A DNA stretch of 21,138 nt, taken from assembly GCA_017533165.1 (NCBI GenBank), contig JAFXIM010000211.1, positions 1-21,138 on the forward strand, given 5' to 3'. A program made the translations under genes and the position numbers. Below, in pieces: positions 7,163 to 14,583 of this stretch. The notes under the pieces are model-generated. The model was given only the letters and a program-made list of their open reading frames with translations, was not told where the DNA came from and did not search any database. This DNA comes from Eggerthellaceae bacterium (GTDB taxonomy: Bacteria > Actinomycetota > Coriobacteriia > Coriobacteriales > Eggerthellaceae). Numbering within the stretch: the stretch's first letter is position 1; every line of letters begins with the position of its first letter.

Positions 7163-9661
7163 CTACTCGCCTACCTTCCTGATCTCAACAAGACCAGCCG
7201 TCAGCAAGGCACCAACGATGTGCGGCAGATGGGTGTCGCCAATGAGGAGGTTGCAGTTGCCAGCGGTGTCAATGCCGTAGGGCATGAGCTTGGACTTGCG
7301 AACGTTGTCGAATTTGGACCACTCGCCGTGGCCGATGGAAACCGTGCCGGGGAGCAGCTTCGAGGAGACGTAAGCCGTAATCTCAACCTCGCCGAACTGG
7401 TTGTAAACCAGGACGCGGTCGCCCGTCTTGATGCCGCGATCAGCAGCGTCGGCAGGAGACATACGAACCATGTGCTCGTAGCAGTCGCCCTTAAGCCAGG
7501 GGTTCTGGTCGTTGGCAGAGTGCTGACGATAGGTGGAAACCGGGGTCACCATGGACAGCGGGTAGTTCTTCGTCCAGGAGTGATAGTAGGAGTCGTTTGC
7601 AGGCTCGTCCTGATAGGTCGGCTGCCAACGCGGATACGCATCGTACTGGCCGCCGTAACGGGTCTTGGTGAGGTCGTTGTTCTTAACGAAGCTCGACTCG
7701 AACTCGATCTTGCCAGACGGGGTCTTGAACGGGGAGCGTCCCCACTCGACGGTGTTCTTGAAGGGGTAGAACCACTCGCCGGGCTCGCCGGGAACGCGGA
7801 CGATCGGCATCTTCTGGAACTCTTCCCAAGACGGCGGATCGATCTCGTAGTAGCCAAGCAGACCGTTCTCGTCCTTTGCCCACTCCTCGTATGCGGGCTT
7901 GTAGATGCGCTCGATAACCTGCTCGTCCCAGTCCTGCCAATCGGTGACGTCGAGCATCTTCGGGCAGTACTTGTCGGCGAAGCCAAGGCGACGTGCGAGC
8001 TCCATCCAGACCCAGTCCTTCGAGCGAACCTCTCCCGGAGGATTGACGCCCTTGCCGGCGAACAGGAAGTAGTTCATCATGCCGGACGGCGCGCCCCAGA
8101 AGCGATTGATGCCGAAGAAGTGCATGTCGGTGGACTCGAACTGAATGACCGGAGACGGAAGGACGATGTCCAAAAACTCGATGGACGGCTGATCGTGGAA
8201 GTACTGCCAGCCCCAGGAGAATTCCATGTCAGCGAAGCCCTGCATACGCTTGGAAACGTGATGCTGGTTGTTGATGTAGTTGTTCGGAATGATCGCCATG
8301 CGCAGATGCGGCAGCGGGGAGTCCTGCGGGCAGCCGATGCGGCGGCGGAACTCGTCAGCGTCGATCTCGCCAGCTGCATAGAGCTTCTGGCAATGCATGA
8401 CCTCGGTCACCTTGTTGTTGTTGTTGGTGATGGGGTTGACCACGTCGCCCTTGATCTGACCGGTGTTGGGAACCGGAGCGAAGATACGGGGCTGGGTAAC
8501 CAGGTTGGCGCCGCCACCTTCGCAGCCGCCCGGAATGGACAGGTTGCCGGTCATGGCCTGAAGCAGCATAGCCAGAGCTGCTGCGTAATCGCCAAGGTTA
8601 CGCTTGGAGACGCCATACATCTGCTGCAGGTGAACGGGCTTCATGGAAGCATAGTAGCGAGCGAACTCGCGGATGGTCTCAGCCGGGATACCGGTGATGG
8701 GCTCTGCCCACTCGGGGGTGTGCTCGACGCCGTCAACCTCGCCGACGACGTACTTACGCCACTCTTCGAAGCCCTCGGGCTCGACCCACTGAGCGACGTA
8801 GTCGTGATCGTAGAGATCCTCGGTGTAGAGAACATGAGCAACTGCCAGGCCAAAAGCGGTGTCGGTGCCGGGGCGGATCGGAATCCACTGCGCACCCAGA
8901 GCCTCGGCGGACACGTTGTATACCGGATCGATCAGGATGAACTTGCAGCCGCGCTCCTGAGCGAGCTTCATGTAGTACGGGACATGGCCGAACCAGCTGA
9001 CCATGGGATCGAAGCCCCAAAGGACAACCAGCTTGGAGTTGAGCAGGTCGGGAGCCTCGAAGCCGGGGAAAGCGTCGGAGGTGCCCTTGATCAGGCAGTC
9101 GGTCAGACGGACGCCCAGATGGAAGTCCTCAGCTGCAGCGCTGCCCGAAGTGGAATGGTCGCCCCAACCGGTGATGGTGCCCGGCATGTAGGAAGCGAAG
9201 GGGAAGTCGGAGCTCTCGAATGCAACGTAGTAGCAGTAGTACAGCCACGGACGATCCGGGCTCTCATCTGCAAACTGCTTCATCTTGCTAGCGATGGTGT
9301 CGAGGGCCTCATCCCAAGAGATGCGCTCGAAGTGACCCTTACCAGCACCCTTTTCGCCAACGCGCTTCATGGGGTACAGCAGACGGTTCTCAGAATACAG
9401 CTCCTGGCGCCATGCATGACCCATCGGGCATGCGCGAGCCTGAAGCATACCGGTCTGGACGGCGTTCTCGTCGTCGTCTTCACGTGCGATGCCCGGATTA
9501 ACCGAGTCGTCGGGCTCGATCGCAATGATCTTTCCGTCCTTCACGCTGCACTTGATAAGGCAGGTGGCGTCCCAGCAGCCGTTGTTGTGGCAAGTGGTGT
9601 AGAAGTAATCCACTCCCTCATGGCGCTCGCCCAATTTCTCGACTATCGATTCTCTTGACAT
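7163..9661 (-). CDS. Molybdopterin-dependent oxidoreductase, DMSO reductase family (cytoplasmic)
   Basis: An 832-residue catalytic subunit binding bis-MGD molybdenum. An N-terminal iron-sulfur motif with stretched spacing is seen at Cys24-x4-Cys29-x4-Cys34, followed by VKDGKI and Cys78 in ACPMGHA. The motif WGDHSTSG near 166-173 aligns with the place where DmsA/TorA-type enzymes have their serine Mo ligand, so Ser170 is the probable ligand. Cofactor-binding blocks follow: LVVLWGFDPMVSW, FILIDPVYN, IRPGTDTAFGLAVA, MLLQAMTGNLSIPGGCEGGG, and the C-terminal domain with MSPADAADRGIKTGDRVLVYN. There is no twin-arginine signal, unlike classical DmsA. GAGGAGG precedes the ATG. It heads the leftward operon with a ferredoxin, VOC protein and MFS carrier, divergent from a degenerate Fic regulator. 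An organic S- or N-oxide, or a dehydroxylation substrate, is plausible but not shown. Confidence 0.9.
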   Translation of the reverse strand: MSRESIVEKLGERHEGVDYFYTTCHNNGCWDATCLIKCSVKDGKIIAIEPDDSVNPGIAREDDDENAVQTGMLQARACPMGHAWRQELYSENRLLYPMKRVGEKGAGKGHFERISWDEALDTIASKMKQFADESPDRPWLYYCYYVAFESSDFPFASYMPGTITGWGDHSTSGSAAAEDFHLGVRLTDCLIKGTSDAFPGFEAPDLLNSKLVVLWGFDPMVSWFGHVPYYMKLAQERGCKFILIDPVYNVSAEALGAQWIPIRPGTDTAFGLAVAHVLYTEDLYDHDYVAQWVEPEGFEEWRKYVVGEVDGVEHTPEWAEPITGIPAETIREFARYYASMKPVHLQQMYGVSKRNLGDYAAALAMLLQAMTGNLSIPGGCEGGGANLVTQPRIFAPVPNTGQIKGDVVNPITNNNNKVTEVMHCQKLYAAGEIDADEFRRRIGCPQDSPLPHLRMAIIPNNYINNQHHVSKRMQGFADMEFSWGWQYFHDQPSIEFLDIVLPSPVIQFESTDMHFFGINRFWGAPSGMMNYFLFAGKGVNPPGEVRSKDWVWMELARRLGFADKYCPKMLDVTDWQDWDEQVIERIYKPAYEEWAKDENGLLGYYEIDPPSWEEFQKMPIVRVPGEPGEWFYPFKNTVEWGRSPFKTPSGKIEFESSFVKNNDLTKTRYGGQYDAYPRWQPTYQDEPANDSYYHSWTKNYPLSMVTPVSTYRQHSANDQNPWLKGDCYEHMVRMSPADAADRGIKTGDRVLVYNQFGEVEITAYVSSKLLPGTVSIGHGEWSKFDNVRKSKLMPYGIDTAGNCNLLIGDTHLPHIVGALLTAGLVEIRKVGE

Positions 9662-9733
9662 CGTGCCTCCTCTCTGTAGCTACTCTCTCAAAAGAACGCG
9701 TTTTACGCCTCTTAGCGCAATTCGCTTAACCCT

Positions 9734-9763
9734 AGGCTACAGACCCCGCGGGCAGCTTCTCAA
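9734..9763 (-). promoter_or_regulatory. Candidate promoter of the molybdopterin operon
   Basis: On the minus strand TTGAGA (9758-9763) and TAGCCT (9734-9739) are separated by 18 bases, giving a leader of about 65 bases before the ATG at 9661. The -10 is imperfect, as expected for a regulated promoter. A CCTAGG hexamer at 9731-9736 overlaps it and recurs beside the divergent promoter. Confidence 0.4.
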
Positions 9764-9839
9764 GATCGTTTCTGAAAATTGGAAATTCGCAAATGTCCTC
9801 GAGTTTCTACTCTTCGTTTTCCGTTGTTTGCGAACAGAA

Positions 9840-9869
9840 TTGAAGGTGCGACTGCCTAGGTGCTAGAAT
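9840..9869 (+). promoter_or_regulatory. Promoter of the Fic-like regulator gene
   Basis: TTGAAG (9840-9845), an 18-base spacer and TAGAAT (9864-9869), with TG at 9861-9862 forming an extended -10. CCTAGG at 9855-9860 lies inside the spacer, which would suit autoregulation. The leader to the ATG at 9937 is about 60 bases. Confidence 0.55.
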
Positions 9870-9936
9870 GAATGGGCGCTTTTAGGTAACAATCAATGCT
9901 GTTTTGGGGCTCACCGAGGGGACATTGAAAGCCTTT

Positions 9937-11106
9937 ATGGATTACGCAAGTTACTCATATTCTGCGTCTACTCAAGCGGATTTTTTCAAGGCAGAAGCAG
10001 CGCTACTTCGCTTAGGCGACAAACTATCGCACAGTCCCTGCGCTAAATATATGAAGAGCACGCTTCTGGCCTTTGACGCCATCTTCGCCATTCGCATGTC
10101 GCACGACGTGGTGCTGCCGGTCGTGCCCCTCATCACGGCCTACGACCTCACCGACTGGAGGTACCAGGGCGACACCAAACGCAGCGTTCGCGCGCGCCTT
10201 CCCGAATTCAAGTTCCAAGACGAGCACCTCGACATGGCGACCGAAGCCCTGCATTACATGCAGACCATGAGCTGGGTAGCCGATAACGCCCAGGATCTCA
10301 CCATCACCATTGACACGGTGCTGCGCCTTCACGACATGCTCATGAACGGTAAGGCGGAAACCAACCGCTACGAAGGCTTCCGCAAGAGCTTCCTGCCGCA
10401 CAAGAAGGGCTCGGACCCCTCGAAGATCGCAAGCGAAATCAACGATCTCTGCCAGTTTGCCAACACCATTTCGTACTCACCGCTCGGCCAGGCATCCGTC
10501 ATCCACCATGCCTTCGAGAGCATCGTGCCCTTTGAGTCGATGATCGATCGCACGGGCCTGGTGCTCGCCTTCACAGCCCTGTTCAAGCGCGGGCTGTTTC
10601 CCCATGCCTACATGGTCCCCATCTGCTGGGGCGCCTCGCTCGAAAGGGAATATCGCAAGGTTCTCAAAGACAACTCGCGCAACAAGAGCTCTATCCAGAT
10701 GCACGAGCACTACCGCGAGCGCTGGGCGGCCTACAACGCGCGCAACACCTACATGTCCGTGGTGATCGCCGACTCCTTCCTCACCGCAGCCGACAAGCTG
10801 CGCACCAAATGGCGCTCGCAAGGTCTCCAGGTGCCCGCCAACTCGGCGCTCGACCGCCTGCTCGACTTGTTCCTGTGCATGCCCGGCATTTCCACGATCC
10901 GCGCCTCAGAAGTCATCGGCAAAAGCTACGGCGCCACCAACGAGGCAATGCGACAATTGGCAAAGGCCGGCATCGTGCGCGAGGTAGCCATTGACGGGCG
11001 CGAGCGCATCTTCATCTGCGAGCAGTCTGCCGCCATGATCACGGCCTTTATCGACAACTTAGAGAAGGTGGGCAGTCGCGCGAGCGACGTAAGCCTCGGG
11101 CTCTAG
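9937..11106 (+). CDS. Degenerate Fic-fold protein with C-terminal winged helix, putative transcription regulator
   Basis: Residues about 95-225 follow the Fic layout: a helix with LTITIDTVLRLHDMLMNG, then YEGFRKSFLPHKKGSDP, a helix ending QASVIHHAFESIVPF, and a helix after the active loop. In active Fic AMP-transferases the loop reads HPFxDGNGRxxR. Here (10525-10560, residues 197-208) it reads VPFESMIDRTGL: the catalytic His is Val, the phosphate-binding GNG is MID and the last Arg is Leu. Catalysis is therefore unlikely. Residues about 301-374 form a winged helix (ASEVIGKSYGATNEAMRQLAKAGIV plus a GRERIF wing), as in Fic proteins with a C-terminal HTH. The divergent position suggests it controls the molybdopterin operon. 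The ATG at 9937 is the only in-frame ATG, but GAGGGG (9916-9921) is far from it; TTG at 9904 or 9925 are alternatives. About 389 residues. Confidence 0.72.
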   Translation: MDYASYSYSASTQADFFKAEAALLRLGDKLSHSPCAKYMKSTLLAFDAIFAIRMSHDVVLPVVPLITAYDLTDWRYQGDTKRSVRARLPEFKFQDEHLDMATEALHYMQTMSWVADNAQDLTITIDTVLRLHDMLMNGKAETNRYEGFRKSFLPHKKGSDPSKIASEINDLCQFANTISYSPLGQASVIHHAFESIVPFESMIDRTGLVLAFTALFKRGLFPHAYMVPICWGASLEREYRKVLKDNSRNKSSIQMHEHYRERWAAYNARNTYMSVVIADSFLTAADKLRTKWRSQGLQVPANSALDRLLDLFLCMPGISTIRASEVIGKSYGATNEAMRQLAKAGIVREVAIDGRERIFICEQSAAMITAFIDNLEKVGSRASDVSLGL

Positions 11107-11161
11107 GAACCAACGCCACACACACGATTAGTTGCCCGCCTTTTATGCCGCAAAAGCAAAC

Positions 11162-11191
11162 AGGCTGAGACTGCTCTCGCAGTCCCAGCCT
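11162..11191. terminator. Terminator hairpin after the Fic-like gene
   Basis: AGGCTG-A-GACTGC (11162-11174), TCTC loop, GCAGTC-C-CAGCCT (11179-11191): 12 base pairs with one mismatch. The following T-tract is weak on the plus strand; the minus strand has a better one, so it may serve both this gene and the convergent 77-residue gene. Confidence 0.6.
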
Positions 11192-11258
11192 TGTAACGCT
11201 CGATTGAGATTGATCGAAGCAATCAGCCTCGACGTCCGTGGCAAGCGTGCCTAATACG

Positions 11259-11286
11259 CAGCCTCAGCTAAAGCCAACCGAGGCTG
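11259..11286 (-). terminator. Hairpin after the 77-residue gene
   Basis: CAGCCTC at 11259-11265 pairs with GAGGCTG at 11280-11286, 30 bases beyond the stop of the small gene. CAGCCTC also occurs at 11224-11230 and near 11325 inside the end of the gene, so several pairings are possible. No clear T-run follows. Confidence 0.4.
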
Positions 11287-11315
11287 TAGACCCCGGCAGC
11301 ACGCCGCATGCGATC

Positions 11316-11549
11316 CTACTTCGCAGCCTCAGCCGTGGTGTCGCTGTGGAAGTTGGAATAACCGCCAACGGCGTTCGCAGCAAACCTGCCCTCGCTCTTA
11401 GAGAAGAACACCTGGGTCATCATGAGGTCCTTAAGGCTTACGCCAACCTCGGCCATTGCTTCCTTCTGGCTCTTGCCCTCGTCAATGAACTTGTTGAGCA
11501 CCTCAGCCTTTTTCGGCGATTCCAGAGCCATGAATTCCTCGCGGTTCAT
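11316..11549 (-). CDS. Small protein with a possible HTH, unknown function
   Basis: A 77-residue protein with a convincing start: GGGAGG six bases before the ATG. The stretch SPKKAEVLNKFIDEGKSQKEAMAEVGVSLKDL (described in parts: residues about 11-28 and 29-42) has the helix-turn-helix rhythm of small Coriobacteriia DNA-binding proteins, with GKSQKEAMAEVGVS as the candidate turn and recognition helix. The C-terminal 30 residues look disordered and Ala/Ser-rich. I do not recognise a named family. It is divergent from the esterase gene; the 234-bp region between them contains several repeats that could be its targets. Codon use resembles its neighbours. A small non-DNA-binding protein remains possible. 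Confidence 0.7.
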   Translation of the reverse strand: MNREEFMALESPKKAEVLNKFIDEGKSQKEAMAEVGVSLKDLMMTQVFFSKSEGRFAANAVGGYSNFHSDTTAEAAK

Positions 11550-11592
11550 GTTTACCTCCCCAACAGGACGTCGTCTGTATCTTCAATACGAA

Positions 11593-11620
11593 AGTATATA
11601 GAGCAGACGCGTGTTTCTAA
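11593..11620 (-). promoter_or_regulatory. Candidate promoter of the 77-residue gene
   Basis: On the minus strand TTAGAA (11615-11620), 16 bases, TATACT (11593-11598), giving a leader of about 37 bases. The -35 abuts a TGTTTCT copy (11612-11618) of the nearby inverted repeat. Confidence 0.45.
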
Positions 11621-11624
11621 AAGC

Positions 11625-11655
11625 ATGTTTCTGTTTGTCGCAGGTTCAGAAACAT
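11625..11655. repeat. Perfect 9-bp inverted repeat, candidate operator
   Basis: ATGTTTCTG at 11625-11633 and CAGAAACAT at 11647-11655 flank 13 bases. A third TGTTTCT half-site lies at 11612-11618. The spacing (about two helical turns between half-site centres) suits a dimeric regulator acting between the divergent small gene and the esterase gene. Confidence 0.45.
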
Positions 11656-11685
11656 CAGGAGGCCCTCGGCCGAACTAAGCTAATG

Positions 11686-11708
11686 GACACAAAGAGCCTA
11701 CTTGTGTC
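11686..11708. repeat. Seven-bp inverted repeat upstream of the esterase
   Basis: GACACAA (11686-11692) and TTGTGTC (11702-11708) flank nine bases. The right arm overlaps the possible esterase promoter (TTGTGT at 11702-11707, 17 bases, TAGAAA at 11725-11730), so it may be an operator. TACAAT at 11710-11715 is another possible -10. Confidence 0.4.
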
Positions 11709-11783
11709 GTACAATCGGGCTATATAGAAAGTAAGCGCTCGAGCAGAACAGAGCTCGTACAGTAAAACGCAAGGAGTCCCGCT

Positions 11784-12665
11784 ATGAATGAGAAAGTCAT
11801 GGAAATGATCTATGGCATGCGCGCCGGAGCAGCGGCCGCTGTCGAGAAGCTGGGCACGGTCGGAGAGGCCATTGAGATCCCCGCTCAGTCCGGCCCGCGC
11901 CATACCATCATCTACAAGCCCGAGAACCCCACGGGATCCGACCCCGTCTTCTTCAACATCCACGGCGGCGGCTTCATCTACGGCGCCCCCGAGCTCGATG
12001 ACGAGTTCTGCGACCGCGTGCGCCGCGAGCTGGGCGCCGTGGTGATCAACCCCTCGTACCGCCTCGCCCCCGAGAACATGTTCCCCTCCGACAAAGAGGA
12101 CGTCTTCGATGTCATCTCCTATGTGCACGACAACCCGGAGCTCTTCGGCATTGACCCCGAGCGCATGGCGGTCGGCGGCCACAGCGCTGGCGGCAACATC
12201 GCCACCGTCATGGCCATGATGGCCAAGGAGAAGGGCGAGTTCCAGTTCAAGTGCGTCATCATGGACTACCCCACCGTCGACCTCGACACCGACGCGCACG
12301 CAAAGCCCACCCCCGAGGGCTGCCTGCCGCCCGACCTGGCCGCCATCTTCGACGCCTGCTACCGCAAGCCCGAGGACGGAAAGAACCCTCACCTCTCCCC
12401 GTTGTTCGCCACCGAGGAAGAGCTCGCAGGCATGCCGCCGCATGCTATCCTCACCGCACAGGGCGACTCGCTGTGCTTCGAGGGCGAAGAGTACGCCAAG
12501 CACCTCATGGCGGCCGGAACCGAGGTGATGGGCAAGCGCTTCCTGGGCGTTGGACACGGCTACAGCATGCCGCGCTACGGTCTTGGCAAGACCCACGAGG
12601 CACGTCAGCGCGCCGAGGAGGCGCAGGCCATGATGGTAGAGGCCTTGCGCAAGTACCTACTGTAG
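11784..12665 (+). CDS. Alpha/beta hydrolase, HSL-type carboxylesterase
   Basis: A 293-residue cytoplasmic esterase of the hormone-sensitive-lipase family (alpha/beta hydrolase fold 3). The oxyanion-hole motif HGGG is at residues 60-63 (FFNIHGGGFIYG). The nucleophile elbow GGHSAGG gives Ser134. The acid Asp228 lies in AQGDSLCFEGEEYA, and His258 in GVGHGYSM completes the triad. The conserved block NPSYRLAPENMFP near 89-101 is typical. AAGGAG stands seven bases before the ATG. There is no signal peptide. The length equals that of the family (about 290-320). Substrate would be a short-chain ester; possibilities in a gut setting include acylated dietary compounds, but nothing in the sequence fixes this. 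It is monocistronic or weakly coupled to the OPT transporter gene 166 bases downstream. Confidence 0.9.
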   Translation: MNEKVMEMIYGMRAGAAAAVEKLGTVGEAIEIPAQSGPRHTIIYKPENPTGSDPVFFNIHGGGFIYGAPELDDEFCDRVRRELGAVVINPSYRLAPENMFPSDKEDVFDVISYVHDNPELFGIDPERMAVGGHSAGGNIATVMAMMAKEKGEFQFKCVIMDYPTVDLDTDAHAKPTPEGCLPPDLAAIFDACYRKPEDGKNPHLSPLFATEEELAGMPPHAILTAQGDSLCFEGEEYAKHLMAAGTEVMGKRFLGVGHGYSMPRYGLGKTHEARQRAEEAQAMMVEALRKYLL

Positions 12666-12730
12666 ACGAAGGCCGAAACGCCACACAGAGGTCAGGCGCA
12701 ATCGATTCCGCCCGTATTCCCGCCTGAAAG

Positions 12731-12818
12731 CTAAAACGCCCGCACCGCTCTCTTATGGCATGAGATAATCCACGCTCGATGCGATAGTGTTGCCTGCTGA
12801 TTTATGCGGGCGTTTTAG
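12731..12818. repeat. Perfect 14-bp inverted repeat flanking the OPT promoter region
   Basis: CTAAAACGCCCGCA at 12731-12744 is exactly complementary to TGCGGGCGTTTTAG at 12805-12818, 60 bases apart. The arms look like the halves of a terminator with A- and T-runs outside. The loop contains an extended -10, TGAGATAAT (12761-12769). The right arm ends four bases before the GGAGG of the OPT gene. Confidence 0.7.
12761..12769 (+). promoter_or_regulatory. Extended -10 promoter for the OPT transporter
   Basis: TGA-GATAAT with GATAAT at 12764-12769. Transcripts starting near 12776 would carry only the right arm of the long inverted repeat, whereas read-through from the esterase gene would carry both and could fold over the ribosome site. 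Confidence 0.4.
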
Positions 12819-12831
12819 TTGCGGAGGCCGA

Positions 12832-14583
12832 GTGAAGGAACTGAAGAGCCAACTTACCCTGCGTGGAATGATCATCGGCTGCGTCGGCTGCGCGGTCATC
12901 ACGGCCTCATCAACCTACGTCGCCCTGCGCATGGGAGCTCTTCCCTGGCCTATCATCTTTGCCGCCATCGTGAGCCTCTGTCTCTTAAAGGCCGTTTCGC
13001 GAGGATCAGCCACCTTGAATGAAGCCAACGTCACGCACACCACCATGTCCGCGGGCGCCATGGTGGCGGGCGGCCTTGCCTTCACCATTCCAGGCGCCTG
13101 GATGCTCGGGCTTGCGGAAGAGATTAGCTTGGCGCACATGCTGCTCGTTGCCATTGCGGGCGTTTGCCTCGGGCTGATCTTCACCGCCATGATTCGCAAG
13201 CACTTCATCGAGGAGACCGAGCTTGAGTTTCCCATAGGCCAAGCGGCGGCGCAGACGCTCATCGCTGGGGAAAGCGGCGGCCGCACAGGATGGAAGCTCT
13301 TCGGTTCGATGGGTGTTGCGGGCTTGGTTGCCCTGCTTCGCGATGGACTTGCGGTCATCCCGAGCATGCTGGCTCCCCTAAGCATTCCCGGCGTGGTGTT
13401 TGGCATCTACCTGTCCCCCATGATGCTCTCCGTTGGCTTTCTGGTGGGAACGGCTGCCATCTCGTTTTTGTTCGCCGGCGCTGTGTTCTCCAATTTCGGC
13501 ATCATGGTATGCGGGACTTCAACCGGGTTGCTGAGCGCAGAAACCGCCCAGGCCGTCATCTCCAGCCTGGGCATGGGCCTCATGATCGGCGGTGGTCTTG
13601 CCGTAGTCGCAAAGGACATCGTCCCGAAGATCCCGGAGGTTCTCGCCATCGGCGAAAAGCGAGGCGGTCCGCCCACCTTCTCCGCTTCCGCTGACGCCTC
13701 CACGCAAAGCGGCACGCCCACCTTCTCAGTCGATGCCCAATGCGGCACGCCCACCTTCTCCGCTTCCTCGAAAAGGCGCGCCATCCTCGCGACGCTGGGG
13801 CTGTGCGCAATCGCGCTTGCACTGTCCATGGCCCTGGGATTCGCCGCACATGTGAGCGTGCTGGTCGTGCTTTTAAGCTTCGTTGCCTGCACCATGAGCT
13901 CTCAGAGCGTTGGCCAAACCGGCATCGATCCCATGGAAGTTTTTGGCATCATCGTGCTGCTGATCATTGCGGGGCTGTCGGATTCCAGCCAGGTGCAGCT
14001 GTTCTTCATTGCCGCGCTGGTTGCGGTGGCTTGCGGTTTGGCGGGTGACGTCATGAACGACTTCAAGGCGGGGCATGTGCTGGGAACCAACCCGAAAGCC
14101 CAGATCATTGGCCAGGCGGTTGGCGGCCTGCTGGGCGCGCTTGTTGCTGTAGCGATTATGCACGTCCTGCTTACCGCCTACGGCCCGAGCGCCTTTGGCG
14201 GCGACGGCGAATTTGCGGCGGCGCAAGCATCGGTGGTTGCCTCCATGATGAGTGGCATCCCTCATGTGGGTGCGTTTTTCGCCGGACTGATCGTTGGCTT
14301 TGTCCTCCACCTGCTCAGGATCCCTTCCGTGATGCTAGGCCTGGGCGTATACCTTCCCTTCTACATGTCGCTCACGGCGTTTCTAGGCGCAATGGTCAAG
14401 CTGGGTTTCGATGCGCTTGTCAAACGCAGGATCAAAGCTAAACAGCTTGACGAAGACGAGCAGGTTGCGCGACAGCGGGAGTTGGATGAGACGGGTCTCA
14501 TCATTGCCTCCGGCCTTATCGGCGGAGAATCGATTGTCGGCATTCTGCTTGCGCTTGCCGTAGCGGGCGCTTGGCTGATGTAG
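12832..14583 (+). CDS. OPT family oligopeptide/metal-chelate transporter
   Basis: A 583-residue integral membrane protein of the oligopeptide transporter (OPT) superfamily, prokaryotic type, with some 14-16 hydrophobic helices. Family blocks are visible: LTLRGMIIGCVGCAVITAS at the start, FPIGQAAAQTLIAGESGG near 131-148, SQSVGQTGIDPMEVFGI near 359-375, and GDVMNDFKAGHVLGTNPKAQ near 405-424. Import of small peptides or metal-ligand complexes is the family role; the substrate is unknown. Start: GTG at 12832 with GGAGG four bases upstream; the frame is open to a GTG at 12787, but that start has no ribosome site and would lie inside the long inverted repeat. Residues about 278-312, a hydrophilic linker between two membrane blocks, contain three copies of a G-x-PTFS motif encoded by near-identical DNA. 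Confidence 0.85.
   Translation: MKELKSQLTLRGMIIGCVGCAVITASSTYVALRMGALPWPIIFAAIVSLCLLKAVSRGSATLNEANVTHTTMSAGAMVAGGLAFTIPGAWMLGLAEEISLAHMLLVAIAGVCLGLIFTAMIRKHFIEETELEFPIGQAAAQTLIAGESGGRTGWKLFGSMGVAGLVALLRDGLAVIPSMLAPLSIPGVVFGIYLSPMMLSVGFLVGTAAISFLFAGAVFSNFGIMVCGTSTGLLSAETAQAVISSLGMGLMIGGGLAVVAKDIVPKIPEVLAIGEKRGGPPTFSASADASTQSGTPTFSVDAQCGTPTFSASSKRRAILATLGLCAIALALSMALGFAAHVSVLVVLLSFVACTMSSQSVGQTGIDPMEVFGIIVLLIIAGLSDSSQVQLFFIAALVAVACGLAGDVMNDFKAGHVLGTNPKAQIIGQAVGGLLGALVAVAIMHVLLTAYGPSAFGGDGEFAAAQASVVASMMSGIPHVGAFFAGLIVGFVLHLLRIPSVMLGLGVYLPFYMSLTAFLGAMVKLGFDALVKRRIKAKQLDEDEQVARQRELDETGLIIASGLIGGESIVGILLALAVAGAWLM
13665..13767 (+). repeat. Three near-identical 18-25 bp repeats inside the OPT gene
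   Basis: Copies start at 13665, 13710 and 13743. The second and third share 18 identical bases beginning CGGCACGCCCACC; the first differs by one base in that core. The first and third also share the following CGCTTCC. Spacings of 45 and 33 bases keep the frame, giving GPPTFSAS, GTPTFSVD and GTPTFSAS in the protein. Confidence 0.8.

Noticed and set aside
6371..9658. A 1095-codon open frame on the plus strand opposite the first Mo enzyme and ferredoxin
   Set aside because: It is the antisense shadow of two clearly recognised genes in GC-rich DNA; its translation has no family features, and no ribosome site precedes it.
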